Both the position numbers and the translations under genes were made by a program. Under the pieces are notes generated by a model. It was not told the origin of the DNA. It made no database searches and saw nothing but the letters and a program-made list of their open reading frames with translations. Below are positions 9,417-15,436 of a DNA stretch of 22,530 nt, piece after piece. Every line of letters starts with the position of its first letter. Position 1 is the first letter of the stretch. Source of the DNA: Deltaproteobacteria bacterium (GTDB taxonomy: Bacteria; Desulfobacterota; Desulfobacteria; C00003060; C00003106); contig JAFDAE010000007.1 of NCBI GenBank assembly GCA_019314005.1, positions 1 to 22,530 of the forward strand. The letters are read 5' to 3'.

Positions 9417-11288
9417 TTAGCTCCCGGAAGACGTCTGGTCCGGTTTCTGCCGGATTCCGAGATAATAAGCCGCGTTGGAATGAGGATCGATCCGGGGTTT
9501 GATGCGGCCCGGCAGGGCGCTCAATACAGTGTTGACTCCCGGACCGTGTCCCGCCAGATAGCTCCAGCCGTGGCAGACGATACCGATTGTCACCGCCCCT
9601 TTATGCCGACCGGTGCCGAAGGAGTTATAATGGTCGCGGATGGCTACCACATCCCCGATCCTAAGCTTCTCCAAATTATAGCGTTCGACGGTATCCGGAC
9701 AGGTCGTCTGGATGTCGTAATCCGAGGTTTCGACAAACGAGGCCCCCAATCCCGAACCCATGATACGGCCCGGAATTTCCATCACCACGGGGACAATCAG
9801 CTGTCCGTCCTGGATGGAGATGCCCAGCTTTTCTAAAAGTTCCGGAGAGATCATGTTCACCCGGACATCCTCGAAGCCCTCGATTTTCAGGCCGACCGAT
9901 CTGGCCCTGACCTGAAATCTGTCGTCCAGGGAGAGTTTATCCAGTACGTCCTTGGGGAACCAGAGCAGGTCGCGTGCGGGCGAGTGACGGCCGATGTAGA
10001 ATCCCTCAGCACCCTTGGCTTCGCCGGTAAGGACCTTGGCGGGATTGCCGATCCCGGACAGGATGGCGATGGCACATTCGGCGGAGCTGTCGGCGTCGCG
10101 GCCGTAAGTGGAGACGTCGGGCTCCACATGATCGGAGCTCGCCCAACCGTAGGCGGGGTCTCCGATGGATACCGTGTAGTTTATCGAATGCATGCCGATG
10201 CCGATTCTCGGCGTTCCGTCATACGTGACTTCATGGCTTGCGCCGCGTGCCGGAATGACCACGGACTCGACGGCGGTTGTGATCAGTTTGTCTTTGTTGG
10301 TCTTCAGAACGCCCTGCGCGGTGTCGTGGCTCGGACGGGGAGCTTTTGTTTTCATCTCGATGCCCAGGTATTTTCCGATATTGGCATCGGGATCGATCCG
10401 GACGGTAAGCTTTCCCTCCCGCGAAGAAAGGATCGGAGTAAAGGCGATACCCTGACCGGACATGTCGCTCGGCCCCGAAGAGATAACACCGATGACCGCG
10501 CCGCCTTTGAAATAGCCGTTCCCGTAGACGCTCTGCACATCCTCGAGGTAGACGATGTCCCCGAAACGGAGATCCTTCAGTCCGTATTTTTCAATGTCGG
10601 GAGGGTAGCAGGTCTGAATAGCCCCCCGGCCGATGATATCACCGGGAATCTCCTTGACGACAGGAACCTCAAGCCGGCCGTCCTGTGTCTGAGAGACGAG
10701 GCTTTCCAGAACTTCGGGAGTTAAATTTTGAACAAAGACATCTTCAAATCCGTCGATCTTCAGCCCAACCCCCAAAGACTTGGCCAGCATGGAATCGCCG
10801 ATAGACAGCTTGTTCAGCACGGAGTCCTCGAAATGAACGAGGGCGAAGCCGCGCAACTTGCCCGTGATCACTCCTTTTTCCCCTTTGGCCGCACCGGACA
10901 GAAGCTTCACCTCATTCCCGATGGACACCTGAGGAGTCCATGCTCCCCGGGCCCTGGCATCGGGGCCGGAGCCTTGGACCGCGACCCCCATGGTCGCCCT
11001 GTCCCCGCTGGCCCATCCGAAAATCGGGTCGCCGATTTTCAGGTTATAGTTGATCCCGCCGTTTCCGATCAGCACCTTAGGTGTTCCGTCCCATGTGACG
11101 GCGTACGACCGGGAGGGCTGGGCCGGAGCGATTTGGCCCTGGACTGCAATGGTTAGCAGCTTGTCCTTGTTGGTTGTTACAGGTTTTCGATCAGCCTTTC
11201 CCGCAGCGGTCGCAAAGTCCGTCGCACACAGGACAACAGCCAGCATCAGGGGCAGCACTGCCGCAAACATCAATCTGGTTTTTTTCAT
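9417..11288 (-). CDS. Secreted protein with two tandem DUF4438-like domains
   Basis: The 623-residue protein starts MKKTRLMFAAVLPLMLAVVL with a cleavable signal peptide ending about ATAA (residue 29), so it is probably exported. Two homologous halves follow, about 38-318 and 330-615. Each opens TNKDKL, continues WDGTP/YDGTP, GDP-x-(F/Y)GWAS, KGE/KGA with a following G, and GFEDV, and ends IDP-(D/H)-(A/S)N with YLGI. This matches DUF4438, a family of unknown function usually found as a single domain. The second half keeps polar motifs expected for the family (SDHVEP, SDYDIQT, RDHYNSFG, GHGPGV). The first half has lost them (GDRATM, AIQT, EDVQSVYG, GQGIA). Thus only the second half may be functional as an active or binding domain. 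AGAGGT lies five bases before the ATG at 11286-11288. A promoter (11365-11392) and a terminator (9367-9386) make it a single-gene unit. Confidence 0.88.
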   Translation of the reverse strand: MKKTRLMFAAVLPLMLAVVLCATDFATAAGKADRKPVTTNKDKLLTIAVQGQIAPAQPSRSYAVTWDGTPKVLIGNGGINYNLKIGDPIFGWASGDRATMGVAVQGSGPDARARGAWTPQVSIGNEVKLLSGAAKGEKGVITGKLRGFALVHFEDSVLNKLSIGDSMLAKSLGVGLKIDGFEDVFVQNLTPEVLESLVSQTQDGRLEVPVVKEIPGDIIGRGAIQTCYPPDIEKYGLKDLRFGDIVYLEDVQSVYGNGYFKGGAVIGVISSGPSDMSGQGIAFTPILSSREGKLTVRIDPDANIGKYLGIEMKTKAPRPSHDTAQGVLKTNKDKLITTAVESVVIPARGASHEVTYDGTPRIGIGMHSINYTVSIGDPAYGWASSDHVEPDVSTYGRDADSSAECAIAILSGIGNPAKVLTGEAKGAEGFYIGRHSPARDLLWFPKDVLDKLSLDDRFQVRARSVGLKIEGFEDVRVNMISPELLEKLGISIQDGQLIVPVVMEIPGRIMGSGLGASFVETSDYDIQTTCPDTVERYNLEKLRIGDVVAIRDHYNSFGTGRHKGAVTIGIVCHGWSYLAGHGPGVNTVLSALPGRIKPRIDPHSNAAYYLGIRQKPDQTSSGS

Positions 11289-11645
11289 TTCAGACCTCTT
11301 TTTTTTATTTTCTAACCTGAAAAGGAAACTATCCCTTCCTTGATATTATTATCACTCCACGACTATCATATATAATATAAAGTATAAATCAACCTATTGA
11401 CCCGCTCCCACTCAATGTACCAGCCCATGAGAGACTTTTTAGGCCAAAAACGCATCGGGCAGCACATAGATTGATCCATGATATACACAAAATTTAATGA
11501 TATTTTCCAAAGATCATAGAAAAATGAAGGTCTGTCACTAAATGATTGATTTAGTTCCAAAGGATAAATACACTGTTTCTGATGTGCCATTTCACCAGGA
11601 AGCAGCAAACATCGAACCTGATTCAAAAAGAGGAGAACAACATTG
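11289..11645. other. Divergent intergenic region
   Basis: This 357-base AT-rich region separates the leftward DUF4438-like gene from the rightward HD gene. The leftward promoter lies at 11365-11392. A leftward 120-codon frame covering 11366-11728 overlaps the HD gene and has poor composition, so I do not call it. No RNA gene is seen. Confidence 0.5.
11365..11392 (-). promoter_or_regulatory. Sigma-70-like promoter for the DUF4438-like gene
   Basis: On the minus strand TTGATT (11392-11387), a 16-base spacer and TATGAT (11370-11365) give a good -35/-10 pair, 77 bases before the ATG at 11288. The surroundings are very AT-rich, so other pairings are possible. Confidence 0.45.
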
Positions 11646-12260
11646 ATGAAGCGAAATACGGTCCTGAGGTTATTGTTTGTGGTGGGAATGACCTCGGTTT
11701 TGGGGGCTGCGACATTCCTGTCCGCCAATTATGATAATAATGCAAATACGATCCATGAAATGAAAGAGAATGAATTGCTAGTCGAGAACGTGATCATGAA
11801 GATGATCGCCTATTATGGGGATGATTTGAAACGCACGCACCATGCCTTGAAAGTGCATAATTTCGCCAGAACGATCGCCAAGCTGGAGGGATTGAGCAGC
11901 GAGGAACAATTGACGCTCGAGATCGCGGCCGTTCTCCATGACATCGGCATACCCGAAAGCGAGCGTAAGTATAACTCCTCGGCAGCCAGATACCAGGAGA
12001 AGGAAGGGCCTCCGATCGCACGTGAATTGCTCAAGGACCTTGTCCTCGATAAAAAAATGGTGGAAAGAGTGTGCTTCATGATCGGTCATCACCACACTTA
12101 CGAAAAAGTGGACAAACCCGATTTTCAAATTCTATTTGAAGCCGACTTCCTGGTGAACATGTATGAAAGTCAAGCCGGCAGGGATCGCATCATCGAAATA
12201 CAAAAAAAGATATTCAAGACCAAATCAGGAAATGCCATCCTTGACAGTATGATGAACTAA
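11646..12260 (+). CDS. HD-domain phosphohydrolase-like protein with N-terminal signal segment
   Basis: From the ATG at 11646 the protein has 204 residues. A TTG three bases earlier is also possible, since GAGGAG lies 7 bases before it and 10 before the ATG. Residues 1-28 (MKRNTVLRLLFVVGMTSVLG and on) form a basic-plus-hydrophobic signal or anchor ending FLSAN. The HD domain spans about 48-204: HHALKVHNFA near 65-74, HDIG at 98-101, GHHH near 144, then FEADFLVN. HD proteins of this type bind metal and hydrolyse phosphoesters, often of nucleotides, normally in the cytoplasm. A secreted or periplasm-facing version is unusual. An internal ATG at codon 39 would give a plain cytoplasmic protein but has no ribosome site. 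Substrate unknown. Confidence 0.85.
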   Translation: MKRNTVLRLLFVVGMTSVLGAATFLSANYDNNANTIHEMKENELLVENVIMKMIAYYGDDLKRTHHALKVHNFARTIAKLEGLSSEEQLTLEIAAVLHDIGIPESERKYNSSAARYQEKEGPPIARELLKDLVLDKKMVERVCFMIGHHHTYEKVDKPDFQILFEADFLVNMYESQAGRDRIIEIQKKIFKTKSGNAILDSMMN

Positions 12261-12662
12261 GGTCTTTTTCTATATCGGCAACGCGCCTTTCCATCTCATC
12301 GGCATTCAAGAACACCAGCGGTTCATCGTTCCGATCTTATTATTGAGTTCAGAATAAATAGCAAGAATTGACTTTTTTGCCGGCAGCCTACACCCGTCTC
12401 TCCCACCACCAGGCCAGTGATCCCCCGGCCCACTGGGACCGGCAGAGCGATGGTTGGAGTGAGGAAGGAGATTCACAATTATCTTACTCCCCCTTCCCTG
12501 GGTGAGGCCCCTTAGCTGCAATAGCTTCTTTACAGGCGTTACATTGATGGGGGGGGGGCAGGTCATGAAGACATCCCGATTAATGGGGGGGTAAGTCCAG
12601 TCGCTGCTTCAAAAATAATTTGACAAAAAGAACAAGCAATATAAATTTCAAATGGGGGGATT
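12261..12662. other. Gap with hairpin, G-run and a short repeat; no gene
   Basis: Contains a CCAGTG...CACTGG stem (about 12413-12435) without a T run, a run of ten G at 12549-12558, and the sequence GGGGGGCAGGTCATGAAG (12553-12570), which recurs at 15355-15371. Leftward, 12255-12330 reads NDEPLVFLNADEMERRVADI in one frame, perhaps a decayed gene end. No intact gene. Confidence 0.45.
12553..12570 (+). repeat. Short direct repeat GGGGGGCAGGTCAT, left copy
   Basis: GGGGGGCAGGTCATGAAG here matches GGGGGGCAGGTCATAAG at 15355-15371 apart from G/A and one base in the last four positions. The two lie outside the inverted-repeat segment on either side. G-rich ends of this kind resemble termini of small transposable elements; the family is not identified. 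Confidence 0.45.
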
Positions 12663-12711
12663 GCAGCTTAGGGAATCAGCAAAAGTGTTCGAAACCGTTT
12701 GACGACATACA
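12663..12711 (+). repeat. Left terminal inverted repeat, 49 bp
   Basis: Begins GCAGCTTAGGGAATCAGC and matches the reverse complement of 14978-15026 at 42 of 49 positions without gaps. Together they bound a 2364-bp segment, a spacing and quality typical of a transposon. No flanking target duplication is evident. Confidence 0.8.
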
Positions 12712-12722
12712 ATCGCCGGATG

Positions 12723-12809
12723 CAGAAATTCTTCGACCTCTAGAAGGATGCTGACCTAAGTATTGCTGAGTTAGAGAATGCCGGCAGGAGACTGGCGGAA
12801 TTGAAAAGA
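12723..12809 (+). pseudogene. Orphan C-terminal tail A
   Basis: In one frame this reads QKFFDL-stop-KDADLSIAELENAGRRLAEL. The stop (TAG, 12741-12743) stands where the other copies have tryptophan or a related residue, so TGG to TAG is the simplest history. It resembles the C-terminal end of TPR proteins (LDLWKDADPDLPEVEDA type). No upstream body remains: the inverted repeat ends 11 bases before it. Confidence 0.55.
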
Positions 12810-12891
12810 CAGCAATTTCCAGCAAGGGTTGAAAGGAATAATTTAAACTTCCCATGCTCTTTATAAAACTCGCAACGCTGAAAGGGTGGAT

Positions 12892-14919
12892 ATGAGTAGG
12901 GAAATCGTCAGTATTAGCCTGGAACCATCCAGTCGTGACTACGAAATCAACACGCGAATTTTCGGAGAGGATGTCCGCGTACGACGTTTTGGCACTGATG
13001 GTGATATGCCAAGTGCTCGCGAGCTTGTCGTCAAGTTTGATGGTCAAGTGGACGCAATTGGCTTGGGTGGCATGAACATTAACTTTAAAGTCGGCCATCG
13101 CATTTATATCCATCAGCAGATTCGAAAATTAGCCTGTACCGCTAAAACCACGCCTGTATTGGACGGCGTCCACATAAAAAACACGCTTGAGAGATGGGCC
13201 GTCAGCCAAGTGGCACAGCAACAACGTGGCATTTTCAGCCACAAGCGAATCTTTATTGTCTCTGGGACAGATCGCTACGGGATGGCCCAAGTTCTCTCTA
13301 ACTTTACAAGGCAGATTTCCTTCGGTGATCCTATCTTTCACTTGAACTTACCCTTTGCTCTGAGGTCCTTTAATCAGTTGGAGCGATATTCTAGGCTGAT
13401 TCTGCCATTGCTCTGTCGGGGCTCTTATCAACGATTATTCCCCATAGGTCATGAACAAATCCCGCGTGCACCCCGAGGCATAAAATATTTTAATCAGGCC
13501 AACATCATTGCTGGCAACTCAGTCTATATCCTTCGCTTCGCTCCCGATATTCTGCGAGGTAAGGTGGTTATTACAGATGACCTGTCAGCCAGTGATGTAG
13601 ATGACCTGCGGAAACGGGGTGTGGAATCGCTCATTACCCTTACTCCTCCGTTGGGGGATGAACAGCATTTTGTCGGCACCGACGTTATTGAGGCGATATT
13701 TGCCAGTTTTATGAACCATTCCTTGGCCAGAACGACTGACGACGATTACCTAAACTTGGTAGTCCGCTGTGAACTGGAGCCCCGTGTCACTGTCCTGAAC
13801 AAACCTCGCGATGTGGCTCGTTTTGCTCATGTAATTCATCCGCTCAGCATGGACCATATTGTTAATCAACCAAAACTTAAATATCTACGTTTTGTACCTC
13901 ATCGGCTAGTGGAGCGGTTGATGGCAAAAATCCGTCCACGCTACGTGTCACGCATTACGGGCATCCGTTCGCCGGTCACAGGAAGGGAGGTAGAAGGCTT
14001 TCTTATCAGCCTAGGTGCCACTCCTCGCGAGTTGAGGCGCCGCAAACCAGGTTTTACATACCGTCGGCTGATCTTGGCCTCACGCATGGCACAACAAATG
14101 GGAGCAAAAATCATGGGCTTGGGAGCCTTCACTAAAGTAGTAGGAGATGCAGGCGTCACTGTGGCCTATAAATCGGACATTGCCATCACTTCAGGTAACA
14201 GTCTGACAGTATCGGCAACGCTGGAGGCAGCAAAGCAAGCGGTACTCAAGATGGGTGGGCGGACAGACCAGAGGAGAGCAGTGGTCATAGGCGCTACAGG
14301 CTCTATAGGAGCGGTCTGCTCAAGATTGCTTGCCCAGGTTACTACGGATGTTGTGCTAGTAGCCCCTCGCCCAGAAAAATTGATTCTACTGAAAAAGACT
14401 ATCGAGACCGAGACACCAACGGCACGGGTAATAATTGCCACTGACTCAAGACCATACCTTTCTGACGCAGACCTGGTGGTGACCACAACTTCAGCCTCCG
14501 GTCAGAAGGTGATTGATGTCCTTAAGCTGAAACCTGGCTGTGTAGTGTGTGATGTTGCAAGTCCCCCTGATGTGAAAGAGGAAGATGCCCGAATAAGACC
14601 AGACGTATTAGTAGTCGAGGCAGGAGAAATTCGGTTACCTGGGGATCCCGATGTAGGTTTTGACATAGGCTTGCCCGATGGCGTTGTACACGCCTGTTTG
14701 GCAGAGGCTGCTCTATTGGCTATGGAGGACCGATATGAAAATTTCACCCTTGGCCACAATATTGAGATAGATCGAGTCAAAGAGATCTACCACTTGTTTA
14801 AAAAGCACGGCTTGAAACTGGCGGGCCTGCGCAGCTTTGGCCGATATGTCACTGATGAGGAGATCGTTCGTAAGCGGAAGTTAGCCGACGATTTACGCCA
14901 GCATCCTGAAAAACACTGA
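12892..14919 (+). CDS. Two-module dehydrogenase-like protein (quinate-dehydrogenase-like plus acyl-ACP-reductase-like)
   Basis: I start at the ATG at 12892 (675 aa, MSREIVSISL): AGGG lies five bases before it, while the GTG at 12886 lies on that site. Residues 1 to about 285 resemble proteins often annotated quinate 5-dehydrogenase (FGTDGD, DAIGLGGMN, DGVHIKNTLER, NIIAG). Residues about 330-660 resemble the aldehyde-forming acyl-ACP reductase/predicted amino acid dehydrogenase group (COG5322-like): MGLGAFTKVVG (408-418), SGNSLTVSATLEAA, Rossmann loop VVIGATGSIG (464-473), VHACLAEAALLAMED near the end. The cyanobacterial reductase's catalytic cysteine region (GGVVEHC) is replaced here by a Cys-free stretch (AGEIRLPGDPDV), so acyl-ACP reduction is doubtful. 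An NAD(P)-linked oxidoreductase is likely; the substrate is unknown. The gene sits alone between inverted repeats, and its stop overlaps tail B. Confidence 0.8.
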   Translation: MSREIVSISLEPSSRDYEINTRIFGEDVRVRRFGTDGDMPSARELVVKFDGQVDAIGLGGMNINFKVGHRIYIHQQIRKLACTAKTTPVLDGVHIKNTLERWAVSQVAQQQRGIFSHKRIFIVSGTDRYGMAQVLSNFTRQISFGDPIFHLNLPFALRSFNQLERYSRLILPLLCRGSYQRLFPIGHEQIPRAPRGIKYFNQANIIAGNSVYILRFAPDILRGKVVITDDLSASDVDDLRKRGVESLITLTPPLGDEQHFVGTDVIEAIFASFMNHSLARTTDDDYLNLVVRCELEPRVTVLNKPRDVARFAHVIHPLSMDHIVNQPKLKYLRFVPHRLVERLMAKIRPRYVSRITGIRSPVTGREVEGFLISLGATPRELRRRKPGFTYRRLILASRMAQQMGAKIMGLGAFTKVVGDAGVTVAYKSDIAITSGNSLTVSATLEAAKQAVLKMGGRTDQRRAVVIGATGSIGAVCSRLLAQVTTDVVLVAPRPEKLILLKKTIETETPTARVIIATDSRPYLSDADLVVTTTSASGQKVIDVLKLKPGCVVCDVASPPDVKEEDARIRPDVLVVEAGEIRLPGDPDVGFDIGLPDGVVHACLAEAALLAMEDRYENFTLGHNIEIDRVKEIYHLFKKHGLKLAGLRSFGRYVTDEEIVRKRKLADDLRQHPEKH

Positions 14920-14974
14920 TCCTGATCTTTCTGAGGTTGAAGATGCTAGAAAGAGGCTGACTGGGCTGAGATAA
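14903..14974 (+). pseudogene. Orphan C-terminal tail B
   Basis: A frame overlapping the last 17 bases of the dehydrogenase gene reads ILKNTDPDLSEVEDARKRLT, then GLR and a stop. It aligns with the LWKDADPDLPEVEDA tail seen at three other places in the window. It ends 3 bases before the right inverted repeat. It lies in a different frame from the dehydrogenase, so it is a separate remnant or marks a frameshifted join at the gene's 3' end. Confidence 0.55.
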
Positions 14975-14977
14975 TTG

Positions 14978-15026
14978 TGTATGTCGTTAAGTGGTTTCGT
15001 ACTTTTTTGCTGATTCCCTAAGCTAC
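14978..15026 (-). repeat. Right terminal inverted repeat, 49 bp
   Basis: Partner of 12663-12711. A third, shorter relative, GTAGCTTAGGAA, occurs at 15072-15083 in opposite orientation to this copy, 46 bases further right. Confidence 0.8.
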
Positions 15027-15076
15027 CAGTTCCTTTATTGATAATAAATCAACTGACACCGTTTTCAAACCGTAGC

Positions 15077-15294
15077 TTAGGAAAAATCAACTCTTGTCCG
15101 AACTTCGCTGAACCGAAACAGTTTTTGTAAAGAGCCTTTTGGATTATCCATTGGAGCCGTGTGCAAAATACGTGACAATGTCTGCTTTTTCTCTGCCGTT
15201 TCATCAGCTCTTTCGGTTAATAATTCCACCGCTTCCCGCTTTTGTATTATGCTCGAATGAGTATATCTTTGAGTTGTCACAATACTCTGATTGA
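15077..15294 (-). pseudogene. Tyrosine recombinase (integrase) C-terminal remnant
   Basis: Read leftward: NQSIVTTQRYTHSSIIQKREAVELL and on to a stop at 15077-15079. TTQRYTH followed by KREAV is the hallmark end of phage-type tyrosine recombinases, and the Y is the nucleophile. Everything upstream (the R-H-R-H core, some 250 or more residues) is missing. Similarity stops exactly at the inverted-repeat element starting at 15292, so that insertion or a deletion ending there truncated the gene. It once integrated or excised an element, probably at a tRNA gene. The tRNA 3' scar at 18174 may be related. Confidence 0.65.
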
Positions 15295-15371
15295 ACCTGC
15301 CCCCTGATTAGGTTAATTTCCTCAAATTTTAACATAACTTATAGATCGATCTGAGGGGGGCAGGTCATAAG
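15292..15371. repeat. Small inverted-repeat element (MITE- or REPIN-like)
   Basis: TTGAACCTGCCCCCT at 15292-15305 and AGGGGGGCAGGTCAT at 15354-15367 are imperfect inverted repeats about 48 bases apart around an AT-rich centre. The right arm also recurs directly at 12553. The size, palindromic form and position at the broken end of an integrase gene suggest a tiny non-autonomous element. No transposase accompanies it. Confidence 0.45.
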
Positions 15372-15436
15372 GTCCCGGTGATCAAAATGTACTTTTTCTA
15401 CTTTTACTGTTAGGGTTGTGACGAAAGGAGGTAGAC

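Larger units (their letters stand above)
12663..15026. mobile_element. Inverted-repeat-bounded cassette without a transposase
   Basis: Order: 49-bp repeat, orphan C-terminal tail A, dehydrogenase-like gene, orphan tail B, 49-bp inverted repeat. The only intact gene is a metabolic-type dehydrogenase whose codon use looks less GC-rich than its neighbours. That suggests a passenger segment moved by a transposase acting from elsewhere, or two insertion-sequence ends left by separate events around a transferred gene. The second reading cannot be excluded because no target duplication is visible. Confidence 0.5.

Noticed and set aside
9984..10724. 246-codon plus-strand frame
   Set aside because: Antisense shadow of the DUF4438-like gene, with no ribosome site and no family resemblance.
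11366..11728. 120-codon minus-strand frame
   Set aside because: It overlaps the start of the HD gene in antisense and the leftward promoter. Its SLMGWYIEWERV stretch briefly suggested a transposase end, but nothing else supports it.
12306..12566. 86-codon minus-strand frame
   Set aside because: It spans G-runs and a hairpin, has proline-rich noise composition and no ribosome site.
15292..15371. CRISPR repeat or spacer
   Set aside because: Only one palindromic pair and one distant arm; no regular spacing and no cas genes anywhere in the window.
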